Assembly: GCF_026183695.1 (NCBI RefSeq)
Contig: NZ_JAPFRD010000002.1
Coordinates: 178,279 to 242,278, forward strand
Reading direction: 5' to 3'
DNA from: Alteromonas aquimaris
GTDB lineage: Bacteria > Pseudomonadota > Gammaproteobacteria > Enterobacterales > Alteromonadaceae
Length of the DNA: 64,000 nucleotides
Shown here: positions 36,458-46,230 of the stretch, one piece after another
Numbering within the stretch: position 1 is the first letter of the stretch
Layout: each line of letters begins with the position of its first letter
Position numbers and translations under genes: made by a program
The notes under the pieces: generated by a model
Databases searched by the model: none
The model's input: the letters and a program-made list of their open reading frames with translations, nothing else
Told to the model about the DNA's origin: nothing

Positions 36458-36847
36458 ATGAGCAATATCCCATCTGAATTACGCTACGCATCAACTCACG
36501 AGTGGGTACGTCCTGAAGGCGATGGCGTGTTTACTGTTGGTATTTCTGAGCATGCGCAAGATTTGCTTGGTGACATGGTGTTTGTTGAATTGCCAGACGT
36601 GGGCGATCAGGTAAACGCTGGCGAAGACGTAGCTGTAGCTGAATCAGTAAAAGCAGCCTCTGACGTATATGCACCTATCAGCGGTGAAATCGTTGAAGTA
36701 AACGAAGCGCTGGAAGATTCACCAGAGCAGGTTAACTCTGACCCGTACGGTGATGGCTGGATGTTCAAAATCAAAGCAGATGATCCGTCAGAAGTAGACG
36801 GTTTATTAGATGCAGAAGCTTACGAGAACAGCATCGACGAAGACTAA
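36458..36847 (+). CDS. gcvH: Glycine cleavage system H protein
   Basis: A lipoyl carrier of 129 residues that shuttles the aminomethyl group among GcvP, GcvT and LpdA. The lipoylation site is the Lys in [18 protein letters not shown] (~residue 65). The length equals that of E. coli GcvH. It lies 25 bases after gcvT with an AGGAATT ribosome binding site. Confidence 0.98.
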   Translation: MSNIPSELRYASTHEWVRPEGDGVFTVGISEHAQDLLGDMVFVELPDVGDQVNAGEDVAVAESVKAASDVYAPISGEIVEVNEALEDSPEQVNSDPYGDGWMFKIKADDPSEVDGLLDAEAYENSIDED

Positions 36848-36941
36848 TCGCATCTATAAGATCAGCGATTAATCAATTGGAAAGGGGCAGTGTTTTTGCC
36901 CCTTTCATGTATTTTAAATCAACGCAAGTGCTTAACTATTT

Positions 36942-39839
36942 ATGTCGAATTCATCTCTTACGCTGGCTCAGTTAGAGCAGAAAAATGCCTTTGTTCGTCG
37001 TCATATCGGCCCAGGGGAAGACGAAATTCAGGCGATGTTGGACGCCATTGGTGCCTCCTCCCTTGATGACTTGATGGAGCAAACCGTACCCTCCGGTATA
37101 CAACTGGATAAACCCATCGAAGTGGGCGAAGGTGCCACCGAAGTGGAAGCACTTGCTGCGCTTAAAAAAGTAGCGGGTAAGAACAAAATCAACCGTTCCT
37201 TTATTGGTATGGGGTATTACGATACACACGTACCCAATGTAATTTTACGTAATGTGCTGGAAAACCCAGGTTGGTATACTGCTTACACACCATACCAACC
37301 TGAAATCGCGCAGGGTCGTTTGCAGGCAATCTTGAATTTCCAGCAGGTGACCATTGATTTAACTGGCTTAGAGCTGGCTTCAGCATCATTACTAGACGAA
37401 GGTACGGCGGCTGCCGAAGCCATGTCATTAGCCAAGCGCGTGTCGAAAAACAAAAAGTCGAATTTGTTTTTCATCGCGAATGACGTGCATCCACAGACGC
37501 GTGATGTGGTTGAAACCCGCGCAGAGATGTTCGGCTTTGAAGTAGTCACAGGTTCTGCTGAAGACGCTGCTGAGCACGATGTGTTTGGTGCATTGCTGCA
37601 ATACCCATCCACCACGGGTGAAGTAAAAGATTTAACTGATGTAATCGCCGCGGTGAAAGCGAAAAAAGGGGTAGTGGCAGTAGCGGCTGACTTAATGAGC
37701 CTGGTTATGCTGAAATCACCGGGTGAACTTGGCGCAGATGTCGCACTGGGGAGTGCACAACGTTTTGGCGTACCTATGGGATACGGTGGACCACATGCTG
37801 CCTTTTTCGCTACACGGGATGAATATAAGCGTTCATTGCCAGGCCGTATTATTGGGGTGAGCAAAGATACCCGCGGCCGCCCGGCGCTACGTATGGCGCT
37901 ACAAACCCGCGAACAACACATTCGCCGGGAAAAGGCGAACTCAAACATCTGTACGGCACAGGTTTTGTTAGCCAACATGGCTTCATTCTATGCGGTATAT
38001 CACGGCCCCGAAGGGTTAAAAACTATCGCCCAGCGCATTCATCGGTTAACAGATATACTGGCCAAAGCGCTTACCACCAAAGGTATGGCTCTGCGCCACA
38101 GCACCTGGTTTGACACCATCACCGTTGAAGTGAAAGATAAAGAAGCTGTGTTGCAAAAAGCCTATGAAGCGGGCGTAAACCTGCGCGCGGATTTAGACGG
38201 CGCGGTCGGCGTCGCATTAGATGAAACCACCACGCGTAATGATATTGACACCTTGTTGTCCGTTTTCTTAGGCGATGACCATGACTTCACCGTGGACAAG
38301 CTGGATGCAGAAGTCACTACTCAAGGTAGCAAGTCTATTCCACAGGAACTGGTGCGCACCAGTGACATATTGACGCATGAAGTATTCAATCAGTATCACT
38401 CTGAAACGGAGATGCTACGTTACATCAAATCGTTGGAAGATAAAGATTTAGCGCTTAACCATTCAATGATTTCATTGGGTTCGTGCACCATGAAATTAAA
38501 TGCCACAGCCGAAATGATCCCGGTGACCTGGCCTGAGTTCGGTCAGCTGCACCCGTTTGCACCACTGGATCAGGCTGGTGGCTATCAGGAAATGATCAGC
38601 GAGCTGAGTGAATGGCTGATCAACATCACCGGTTACGATGCGCTTTCCATGCAGCCAAACTCCGGTGCGCAAGGTGAGTACGCAGGCTTACTGGCGATTC
38701 AAAATTATCATGAAAGCCGTGGTGAAGGTCACCGTAACGTTTGTCTTATCCCAAGCTCTGCACATGGCACTAACCCAGCGTCTGCGCAAATGGTTAGCAT
38801 GAAAGTGGTAGTGGTTGCCTGCGATAAAAATGGAAACGTTGACTTAAATGACTTGCGCGCCAAGGCGGAGCAAGTAGGGGATAACTTGTCCTGCGCCATG
38901 ATCACCTATCCTTCTACGCATGGGGTTTATGAAGAAACCATCCGTGAAATTTGTGACATCGTGCACGACCACGGCGGCCAGGTTTATATGGACGGGGCCA
39001 ACATGAACGCGCAGGTGGGGGTTACTGCACCAGGCTTTATTGGTTCTGACGTATCCCATCTTAATTTGCACAAAACCTTCTGTATTCCACACGGTGGTGG
39101 TGGCCCGGGTATGGGACCAATCGGTGTAAAATCACACTTAGCACCATTCCTGCCAAATCACACCGTAGTGAATATTGAAACAGCTGGAAAAGACTGTGGT
39201 GCTGTATCAGCTGCGCCATGGGGCAGTGCATCCATTCTGCCAATCAGCTACATGTATATCAAAATGATGGGCTCGGAAGGCTTACGTAAAGCCACCCAAG
39301 TGGCAATTTTAAATGCTAACTATGTGGCCAAATCACTTGAAGGGCACTACAACGTGCTTTACAAAGGCCGTAATGGCCGTGTAGCCCACGAATGTATCGT
39401 TGACTTGCGCCCATTAAAAGAAGCGTCAGGTGTTTCAGAAGTGGATATCGCGAAGCGCTTAAACGACTACGGTTTCCACGCACCTACCATGAGCTTCCCG
39501 GTAGCGGGTACACTCATGATTGAACCCACTGAATCGGAAGCCAAATACGAGCTGGACCGCTTCATCAACGCGTTAATCAGTATTCGTAAAGAAATCGCGA
39601 AAGTGGAAAGCGGCGAATGGGATGCCACCGACAACCCACTTCACAACGCACCTCACACCCTGGCTGACATCTGCGATAACGATTGGAACCGCAGCTACGA
39701 CCGCACCCTGGCGGCATACCCGGTACCAGAAGTGGCACGCAACAAGTTCTGGCCAAGCGTGAACCGTATCGATGACGTATTCGGTGACCGTAACCTCATG
39801 TGCTCTTGTCCTGCGATTGAGAGTTATGTTGAAGAATAA
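36942..39839 (+). CDS. gcvP: Glycine dehydrogenase (decarboxylating), P protein
   Basis: A pyridoxal-phosphate enzyme of 965 residues that decarboxylates glycine and loads the aminomethyl group on GcvH. Both halves of the fused alpha2-type protein are present. The PLP lysine lies in [19 protein letters not shown] (~residue 710). The N-terminus [18 protein letters not shown] and C-terminal ENRLMCSCP-like ending ([14 protein letters not shown]) fit the family. It ends the gcvTHP operon and is the last core gene before the defence island. Confidence 0.98.
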   Translation: MSNSSLTLAQLEQKNAFVRRHIGPGEDEIQAMLDAIGASSLDDLMEQTVPSGIQLDKPIEVGEGATEVEALAALKKVAGKNKINRSFIGMGYYDTHVPNVILRNVLENPGWYTAYTPYQPEIAQGRLQAILNFQQVTIDLTGLELASASLLDEGTAAAEAMSLAKRVSKNKKSNLFFIANDVHPQTRDVVETRAEMFGFEVVTGSAEDAAEHDVFGALLQYPSTTGEVKDLTDVIAAVKAKKGVVAVAADLMSLVMLKSPGELGADVALGSAQRFGVPMGYGGPHAAFFATRDEYKRSLPGRIIGVSKDTRGRPALRMALQTREQHIRREKANSNICTAQVLLANMASFYAVYHGPEGLKTIAQRIHRLTDILAKALTTKGMALRHSTWFDTITVEVKDKEAVLQKAYEAGVNLRADLDGAVGVALDETTTRNDIDTLLSVFLGDDHDFTVDKLDAEVTTQGSKSIPQELVRTSDILTHEVFNQYHSETEMLRYIKSLEDKDLALNHSMISLGSCTMKLNATAEMIPVTWPEFGQLHPFAPLDQAGGYQEMISELSEWLINITGYDALSMQPNSGAQGEYAGLLAIQNYHESRGEGHRNVCLIPSSAHGTNPASAQMVSMKVVVVACDKNGNVDLNDLRAKAEQVGDNLSCAMITYPSTHGVYEETIREICDIVHDHGGQVYMDGANMNAQVGVTAPGFIGSDVSHLNLHKTFCIPHGGGGPGMGPIGVKSHLAPFLPNHTVVNIETAGKDCGAVSAAPWGSASILPISYMYIKMMGSEGLRKATQVAILNANYVAKSLEGHYNVLYKGRNGRVAHECIVDLRPLKEASGVSEVDIAKRLNDYGFHAPTMSFPVAGTLMIEPTESEAKYELDRFINALISIRKEIAKVESGEWDATDNPLHNAPHTLADICDNDWNRSYDRTLAAYPVPEVARNKFWPSVNRIDDVFGDRNLMCSCPAIESYVEE

Positions 39840-39859
39840 TTAATTGATGTGAGTTTCGA

Positions 39860-39909
39860 ATGAAGTTTGTGTCGCTTAAATAAAGTTTGTGATGTAAATG
39901 AAGTTTGTG
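39860..39909 (+). repeat. Three short direct repeats after gcvP
   Basis: AT(G/A)AAGTTTGTG occurs at 39860, 39880 and 39898, spaced 20 and 18 bases, just before the gcvP terminator. Origin unknown. The repeats sit exactly at the border between core genome and island. Confidence 0.7.
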
Positions 39910-39910
39910 A

Positions 39911-39933
39911 AAAGGGTCGAAAGGCCCTTTTTT
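39911..39933 (+). terminator. Rho-independent terminator of gcvTHP
   Basis: An 8-bp stem (AAAGGGTC / GGCCCTTT, one G-U pair) closed by a GAAA tetraloop and followed by TTT. This is a classic intrinsic terminator at the end of the glycine cleavage operon. Confidence 0.9.
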
Positions 39934-40058
39934 ATTGTATTTCAAAAAACTAAAGCAGTATCTTTTTGCTAAAGAAAGCTCTTACTTCGGAAGAATGATC
40001 TGCTGAAAGATGAGCTATATTAGATAAATGAAAATACTGGAATATCAGCGCTTATTAA

Positions 40059-40619
40059 ATGAAGAACATTCAAGTATCAGATATAAAAACAATTAGACGA
40101 CTGAATCAGAGAGTGATTGATTGGCATGCCTCTAAGTATCCAAATGTTTCTTGCAATGAACCTTCAAATAAGAGTTTACAAGCAATTACTGATTTGTCAT
40201 CAGCAATACTTGTGCCTATTGAAAAGCAGTATGGTGCATTTTGCATTACTTATGGATTTACGTCGGCCATTTTGCTCAGGGAGATTAAGAAAAAAAATCC
40301 TAGAGGGATAGCTCCAAGTCTTGACCAGCATGCCGCACATGAACTCAATTCAGAAGGAAATTTCTTCTGTAATAGATTAGGTGCGGCTTGTGACTTTATC
40401 GTAGAGAGTCATGCCTCGAAAATGGACCAAGTGGCAAATTGGGTTTCGCAAAACCTGAGTTTTGACCGTATGTACTTTTACGGCGTCGATAGACCGCTAC
40501 ATGTTAGTTTTGGACCTGAATTGAACCAATTCATCCAAATAATGGAAATAACCTCTGACGGACGGCGCTATCCGGGAAAAAAAGGTGCGGGAATAACATT
40601 TGACAAAGTTTGGATTTAA
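40059..40619 (+). CDS. Peptidase M15-like protein at the head of the Dnd island
   Basis: 186 residues, not recognised as a named family. The layout resembles peptidase M15 / D-Ala-D-Ala carboxypeptidase domains: a helix pair ending in FCITYGFTSAILLREI (compare ITSGYRSxxLN), then SLDQHAAHELN, GAACDFIVE (compare GxAxDIxV), and a C-terminal RPLHVSFGP (compare WVHVSF). That keeps the H-D-H set of zinc ligands. No signal peptide is present, so a cell-wall role is doubtful. The next gene starts 6 bases after its stop, so the two are co-transcribed. The A+T-rich composition resembles the rest of the island. Confidence 0.6.
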   Translation: MKNIQVSDIKTIRRLNQRVIDWHASKYPNVSCNEPSNKSLQAITDLSSAILVPIEKQYGAFCITYGFTSAILLREIKKKNPRGIAPSLDQHAAHELNSEGNFFCNRLGAACDFIVESHASKMDQVANWVSQNLSFDRMYFYGVDRPLHVSFGPELNQFIQIMEITSDGRRYPGKKGAGITFDKVWI

Positions 40620-40625
40620 TTCGCG

Positions 40626-42629
40626 ATGAATTTAGAGAGCTTTCAGGCACTAATCACGACGCTACCAACCGGGAAGTCAACGCCAAAAGCAATTTATATT
40701 CATCGGTCTGCGATTGAAGGCACTGCTCTATGCGCATTTCTTGACCGCATATTGGCAGCTCTAAAGCAAACAACCCTACCATGGAATGTTGCCAAACTTT
40801 TTAAATCTGAATTTCAATTTTCACTACTGTGCTATCCCAACTTCGAAGTCCAAGCTTACCCTGAACTCAACAGGAGCCTATTTGTAGATTTAGAAAAAAA
40901 GCATCACAAAATTAATGATTATCAAGACATAGATAACCCGCCCATTCTTCATAGAAAAGAGCTGATGGTACTGGAATCACATCCCCTTTACGACGAATTT
41001 TCTATCATTACACAGGAGGGGGAGCAAGCAGGTCTTTATGAAAACGCTCGAACTATCGGATTTAAACTAGGATGGGAAGCTAAGCTGCTAAAGTACGGAT
41101 ACACGCTGGTTGATGGACGCTTGTTTAGGGACAGTGCAGTAGTCACTTCGAATAAAAAGATTGATCGCCATAAAACTGCAATTGTACGCAGGGGATTGAG
41201 CGCACCTTTCAAGTTGTTACAGAAAAAAGGTTATTTAGACGGAGGTCATACTGTTTTTGATTATGGATGTGGGCTTGGAGACGACCTCGCTGAGCTGCAA
41301 TCAAACGGAATAAGTGCGTCAGGGTGGGACCCAAACTTTCGGCCAGATGATGATATCGATAGCGCCGATATTGTTAACTTAGGTTTTGTCCTCAACGTAA
41401 TCGAAGATTTCGAGGAGCGAATAGGAGCTATCCAGAGGGCATTTGAACTTGCCGAAAAATTTTTGATTGTGTCTTGTATGTTAATGAGTGAAGCACGACT
41501 TGCACAGTATACCCCATACAAAGACGGTGTGCTCACATCTAGAAATACGTTTCAAAAGTATTATTTTCAATCTGAACTTCAGCTTTTTATCGAAGAAAGT
41601 CTGGAGCAAAGGGCGATTTCAGCTGGACCGGGAATTTTCATGGTCTTCAAGGATAAGTTAGAGGAGCAACGTTATTTATCTGCAAGATTCAAGAGGAAAA
41701 CTTCATGGCTTCCCAAGACTCAACTTGTCTCGAGGGGGGCAAAAACGGCTTACTTGCTGGAGGAGTATCACGATCTGGTGGAGCGCTTTTGGGAAAAGGT
41801 TATCGAACTAGGGCGTCTACCTGTTGATACAGAACTAGACGAGGGGGATAGAGTCGCGGAGTATTTTGGTAGCCCAAAGAAGCTTTTCAACTTAATCATT
41901 GATGACGAAAAGCAGAAAGAACTGACTAACTCGCAAAACAGAAGAAGAGATGATTATCTTACTGACTTCGCAATGGAGTGCTTTGACAAACGTTCTCCAT
42001 ATCAATATATGCCTGACGATAAGAAGCGAGACATCAAAGCGTTGTTTGTAAACATTAGTGAAGCACGGGACTTAGCTAAAAATGCACTATTTAGAATTGC
42101 AGACACCGATAGGCTTATAGAAGCTGCTGGGGAAGCTTGTCGCAATTTGCCTGCTTATATCTACAACAAGGAGCACTCGTTACTTTTGCAGTCAAAGTAT
42201 GTAAATGATCTGCCATTGATGTTGCGAATCTACGTTGGTGTTGCTGCGTACTACTATGGCGAATGGGAAAGCGCAGACGTAGTGAAGATTCATCTTACTT
42301 CTAATAAGGTTTCCTTCATGGTTTACGATAACTTTGATGGGTTAGCCATTCCTGCACTTGTGGAGCGCGTAAAAGTGAAGCTATCTGAACAAGATATCGA
42401 CTACTTTGATTACATAAACGAAGCAAAGCGTCCACCGCTGACCAATAAAAATGAATTGATGGCAGAGACTGAAGAAAACTTTGAACATCAGCGCCGACTA
42501 GACCTCAAACTCTTACACCATAATGTTGTCCCCGGCACCGGGGAGCAGCATATCGCCCGCGCTGAATTTATAATGAAAATGTCAAAATTGGGAAAACGTA
42601 TCAAAGGCTACAGGCTTTTCAATGTATGA
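40626..42629 (+). CDS. DNA phosphorothioation-associated putative methyltransferase (TIGR04096-like)
   Basis: 667 residues with a class I SAM-binding motif, VFDYGCGLGDDLAEL near residue 209, followed by SGWDPNFRP (motif II acidic) and DIVNLGFVLNVIEDFEER. This arrangement matches the dnd-related methyltransferase family often found beside dndBCDE. The ~200-residue N-terminus and the large C-terminal region are otherwise unassigned. The methylated substrate is not known. It ends ~148 bases before dndB, where a separate promoter region lies. Confidence 0.85.
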   Translation: MNLESFQALITTLPTGKSTPKAIYIHRSAIEGTALCAFLDRILAALKQTTLPWNVAKLFKSEFQFSLLCYPNFEVQAYPELNRSLFVDLEKKHHKINDYQDIDNPPILHRKELMVLESHPLYDEFSIITQEGEQAGLYENARTIGFKLGWEAKLLKYGYTLVDGRLFRDSAVVTSNKKIDRHKTAIVRRGLSAPFKLLQKKGYLDGGHTVFDYGCGLGDDLAELQSNGISASGWDPNFRPDDDIDSADIVNLGFVLNVIEDFEERIGAIQRAFELAEKFLIVSCMLMSEARLAQYTPYKDGVLTSRNTFQKYYFQSELQLFIEESLEQRAISAGPGIFMVFKDKLEEQRYLSARFKRKTSWLPKTQLVSRGAKTAYLLEEYHDLVERFWEKVIELGRLPVDTELDEGDRVAEYFGSPKKLFNLIIDDEKQKELTNSQNRRRDDYLTDFAMECFDKRSPYQYMPDDKKRDIKALFVNISEARDLAKNALFRIADTDRLIEAAGEACRNLPAYIYNKEHSLLLQSKYVNDLPLMLRIYVGVAAYYYGEWESADVVKIHLTSNKVSFMVYDNFDGLAIPALVERVKVKLSEQDIDYFDYINEAKRPPLTNKNELMAETEENFEHQRRLDLKLLHHNVVPGTGEQHIARAEFIMKMSKLGKRIKGYRLFNV

Positions 42630-42716
42630 GAGCAATGCTAGGTGCAGTCGATTTGTGCACTTCTATCATGCGTCTGTTTAAAAAGTCGCCACTTGATTCT
42701 ACTTTAACGTCGAATG

Positions 42717-42766
42717 ACGTAGATTTTTTTACGTAAAAGAAATAAAATGACGTAAAAAAATTACGT
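42717..42766 (+). promoter_or_regulatory. Two inverted-repeat boxes (ACGTA-N7/8-TACGT) upstream of dndB
   Basis: Box 1 at 42717-42734 is ACGTA-N8-TACGT, and box 2 at 42750-42766 is ACGTA-N7-TACGT. They are 33 bases apart (about three helical turns) and end just before the dndB ATG at 42778. A further partial copy, CGTAAAA, overlaps the start. The repeated symmetry suggests an operator for the dnd operon. DndB is known as a repressor of dnd genes elsewhere and is the leading candidate to bind here. Confidence 0.65.
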
Positions 42767-42777
42767 TGGTCGTAAAA

Positions 42778-43866
42778 ATGAGCGTTAGTCAAGATTCAGG
42801 TTACTGTTTTTCATTCCCTGCTGTGAGAGGAACTCAGGCTGGTCGTCCATTCTATATTGCGACGTGTCCATTAAGGACAGTGCAAAAGATTTTCGTTTTT
42901 GATGAAGAGGAAGTTCCTCCTGAGTTACGTGCACAGCGCACACTGAACAAATCTCGTATACCGGCTATTGCTAAATATCTCGTAGAAAACCCAAAGGACT
43001 ACGTTTTCTCTGCAATAACTGTTTCGGTAGACACAAGTGTCAACTTTCAGGAAAGTGATCCTGTCAATATTCCAAACCTTGGCATATTGAAGGTGCCCCT
43101 CGATGCCCAAATCTTAATAAATGACGGTCAACATCGCCGGAAAGCTATTGAAGAAGCACTCAAAGAGAATGCAGACTTAGGCTCTGACAACATTGCTGTA
43201 CTCTTCTTCGTGGATGAGGGTTTGGCTCGCAGCCAGCAGATGTTCGTTGATCTAAATAAGTATGCTGTTAAACCAAGTCCTGCTATTGCAGACACATATG
43301 ATAAACGCGACCCTAGCGCCGCTGTCGCTCGATACTTGTCGCAGAACATACCACCCTTTAAGGGCTTTACTGAGCTTGAGAAATCAAACATCAGCTCTAG
43401 TAGTGGAAAGCTATTCACAATTAGTGCAATTAAGCACGCGACCAGAGCGTTGATGGGAAAGTCCCAAAAAGAGTCTTATACAGATGAAGAGCAGGAACTG
43501 GCTGCTGATTTTTGGAAAACTGTTTATGAATATACGCCTGAATGGCAGATGGTATGGAATAAGACTCTGCCTCCATCTCAATTCCGCCAAGAATTTATCC
43601 ATGCCCATGGGATTGGCGTTCAAGCACTCGGTGTAATGGGCAATTCGCTCTTGGCAGAGCATCCGAGCGATTGGAAAAAAATTCTAATTAAGTTGGAAAG
43701 CATCGACTGGCGAAAAGCGAACCCTATGTTTTCAAGTCGATGTATTAATCAACAAGGTCGTTTGTCCAAGGCGACGATCAATATCCAATTAGTAGCAAAC
43801 GCATTGAAAGTTGAGCTCGGGCTTGCCCTGTCACCAGAAGAGCGGGCATTAGAAGCTAAGGCATAA
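42778..43866 (+). CDS. dndB: DNA phosphorothioation protein DndB
   Basis: DndB modulates phosphorothioation and represses the dnd operon in studied hosts. It has 362 residues from the ATG at 42778; a TTG four codons earlier is possible. The DGQHR motif (ILINDGQHRRKAI, ~residues 111-123) is characteristic of the DGQHR/DndB family, and the FVDLNKYAVKPSPAIADTYDKRD segment follows. It is the first gene of dndBCDE, with dndC starting 2 bases after its stop. Confidence 0.93.
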   Translation: MSVSQDSGYCFSFPAVRGTQAGRPFYIATCPLRTVQKIFVFDEEEVPPELRAQRTLNKSRIPAIAKYLVENPKDYVFSAITVSVDTSVNFQESDPVNIPNLGILKVPLDAQILINDGQHRRKAIEEALKENADLGSDNIAVLFFVDEGLARSQQMFVDLNKYAVKPSPAIADTYDKRDPSAAVARYLSQNIPPFKGFTELEKSNISSSSGKLFTISAIKHATRALMGKSQKESYTDEEQELAADFWKTVYEYTPEWQMVWNKTLPPSQFRQEFIHAHGIGVQALGVMGNSLLAEHPSDWKKILIKLESIDWRKANPMFSSRCINQQGRLSKATINIQLVANALKVELGLALSPEERALEAKA

Positions 43867-43868
43867 AA

Positions 43869-46229
43869 ATGACTAGAACAATACAAATCGAAAACCTCTT
43901 TGAAGAGCAAGTTGATTTTATTACAAATGAATATTTTTCAGGGTTTAAGAGATATAAAAACTGGAAGCAACTCCCTTTCAAATTGAAGGAGGTGCTGCCT
44001 CACTACTTAGATGATAAAGCCAATCTGCGCTATCAACTCGAAAACAGTGAGAAGAGCTTAAAGGAATTAATTAGTTTAGTTTTTTCTGTGTGCTCGGAGA
44101 TCCCTACTACCGACAATATTAACCATAACATGGCAAAGCTATCCAAACTATTTGAAGCTGAATCATTGCCAGAGTCCATAAACGAGCACCAACAACAATT
44201 CATTGATATATATTTAGAGAAAAGTGGCGGTAAAGATAAACAACAATCCAAAACGTTGGGTGCTGTTTTTGAGGATCTTAAAGGTCGCTACAGGGAGCTC
44301 CAAACCGTAGAAGCGAATCTTCGAAAGTCTGAAAAAACACTCACCTTGTGTTGCGAGCTCATTAATCAATATGCGGATGACAGCCTCGGTGTGCAATTCA
44401 AAGACGTTAAAAAAAGTAAGGCCGAGATAGATAGAGAAACTAAGGCCCTTAAAGACATCGTAGAGAAAAAGAAGAATGAGCTAAAAAGTCTTAGAGATGA
44501 AACTTTAAGAGAGCAAAAACAAAGGGAGTTGAAGGACAGCCAGTCTAAACTAGATAGCTACAGTGGCTACAAGCAAATCAAGCTAGTAAGAGATGCTACT
44601 GAGTGTATGGCTTTTCTAGAGAAAACCGACTTTAACAACAATGAAGTCGACGACTATGACCCTCATTTGAGCAAAAAACTGATTGATATCATTCAAGACG
44701 TGCAAGTGGCTTATGGTCAGGACAGTAGACCATGGGTAATTGGATATAGTGGTGGTAAGGATTCATCAGCTGTTGCCTCTCTTGTCTACTATTCAACACT
44801 TGCTTTACCTGAAAATCTGCGAACCAAGAATATTTATGTTGTGGCGTCAGATACACTTGTTGAAACACCTAAGGTAGTTGACCATATAGACAATTCTCTT
44901 TCTGTAATGGCAAAGCAAGCAGAACGAGATAGAGTTCCCATTTCAACACATAAAGTGGTGCCGAAGGCAAATCAGTCTTTCTGGGCGTGTTTGTTAGGCA
45001 AGGGATATCCTGCTCCAACCAAAAGCTTCCGCTGGTGTACTGAACGTATGAAGATAGATCCCGTTAGTGATTTCATTAAGGAAAAAATCTCCCAACACGA
45101 TGAAGTTATTGTCGCTCTTGGATCTAGAAGCGAAGAGAGTGCCTCGCGGGCTCAAGTTATTGCTAAGCACAAATTAGAGAACTCGCGATTTGCTCGTCAT
45201 ACAACGTTAGCAAATGCATTTATTTATACACCTATCGATACATGGAGTATGGACGATGTTTGGAAATTATTACGTTCATCAAGTTTAGAGGTATCGGTAT
45301 CTTCAATTGGTATCGGAAAAAAATGGGAGAATAGCTACGATATAGAGTGGGAAAATCCATGGGCTTCTAAAAATATGACGCTCTGGAACCTCTACAGAGA
45401 TGCATCAGACCAAGGAGAGTGTCCTATGGTCATTGATGACAGTACACCTTCATGTGGGAATTCACGCTTTGGATGTTGGACATGTACTGTGGTGACAAAG
45501 GACAGAGCTATGGAGAGTTTGATTCAAAATGGAGAAGGCTGGATGGAACCATTACTCAAGTTTAGGGATTTACTAGCAGGTACTAACAATCCAGATAACA
45601 AAAATACATACAGAAATTACAAAAGGAGAACCGGGGTAGTCTCATTTCAGCGAGCAAAGGAAGGTGAGGACATTAGCACTGACCGTAAGCATGTCCCGGG
45701 ACCTTACTGGCTCAAATATCGCAAGAAGTGGCTAAAGGAGCTTCTTGAACAAGAGAAGCTATTCAAAGAGCAGGGACATGACGTAGAACTGATCACTGAA
45801 CCCGAGTTGCATGCAATACGTCAGGAGTGGTTAAACGATCCGAATGAACCTGATTGGGAAGACTCATTGCCTAATATTTATCGGGAGGTTTATGGGAAGG
45901 ACCTTAATTGGGTATTAAATGATAATGCAACCTTCGATAAGCAAGGCGGCCAACTTTTAAATGAGTTGAGTCATGATTACGACGTGGTCCCACAAATGAT
46001 AATGAAACTACTTGACCTTGAGGTTTCCATGGAAGGGTTGAGTCGCAGGAGCGGTATACAGAGCAAAATTACTTCAATTCTTAAGCAAGACTGGGGCACG
46101 CTTGAAGAGATAAAAGAGAAACAAGCAGGGCAGCAAACTAAAGCCGACTACGATGTTTTGCAAGCAGAGCTTAGTTCGCTAAAAGATAAGTCGAACATCG
46201 TAGATAAGCTACTGAAGAAGGAGTTTTGA
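43869..46229 (+). CDS. dndC: Phosphorothioation sulfurtransferase DndC with long N-terminal extension
   Basis: DndC is an Fe-S protein related to PAPS reductase that activates the DNA backbone for sulfur insertion. The PP-loop SGGKDS is at ~residue 294, followed by FRWCTERMK and a Cys-rich segment with CGN, CWTC motifs near residues 518-540 that can ligate the cluster. Typical DndC proteins are ~500-550 residues with the PP-loop near residue 50. Here 786 residues include a ~240-residue N-terminal region, strongly charged and probably coiled coil (roughly residues 130-240). The frame is unbroken. It is tightly coupled to dndD (one base gap). Confidence 0.93.
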   Translation: MTRTIQIENLFEEQVDFITNEYFSGFKRYKNWKQLPFKLKEVLPHYLDDKANLRYQLENSEKSLKELISLVFSVCSEIPTTDNINHNMAKLSKLFEAESLPESINEHQQQFIDIYLEKSGGKDKQQSKTLGAVFEDLKGRYRELQTVEANLRKSEKTLTLCCELINQYADDSLGVQFKDVKKSKAEIDRETKALKDIVEKKKNELKSLRDETLREQKQRELKDSQSKLDSYSGYKQIKLVRDATECMAFLEKTDFNNNEVDDYDPHLSKKLIDIIQDVQVAYGQDSRPWVIGYSGGKDSSAVASLVYYSTLALPENLRTKNIYVVASDTLVETPKVVDHIDNSLSVMAKQAERDRVPISTHKVVPKANQSFWACLLGKGYPAPTKSFRWCTERMKIDPVSDFIKEKISQHDEVIVALGSRSEESASRAQVIAKHKLENSRFARHTTLANAFIYTPIDTWSMDDVWKLLRSSSLEVSVSSIGIGKKWENSYDIEWENPWASKNMTLWNLYRDASDQGECPMVIDDSTPSCGNSRFGCWTCTVVTKDRAMESLIQNGEGWMEPLLKFRDLLAGTNNPDNKNTYRNYKRRTGVVSFQRAKEGEDISTDRKHVPGPYWLKYRKKWLKELLEQEKLFKEQGHDVELITEPELHAIRQEWLNDPNEPDWEDSLPNIYREVYGKDLNWVLNDNATFDKQGGQLLNELSHDYDVVPQMIMKLLDLEVSMEGLSRRSGIQSKITSILKQDWGTLEEIKEKQAGQQTKADYDVLQAELSSLKDKSNIVDKLLKKEF

Positions 46230-46230
46230 G

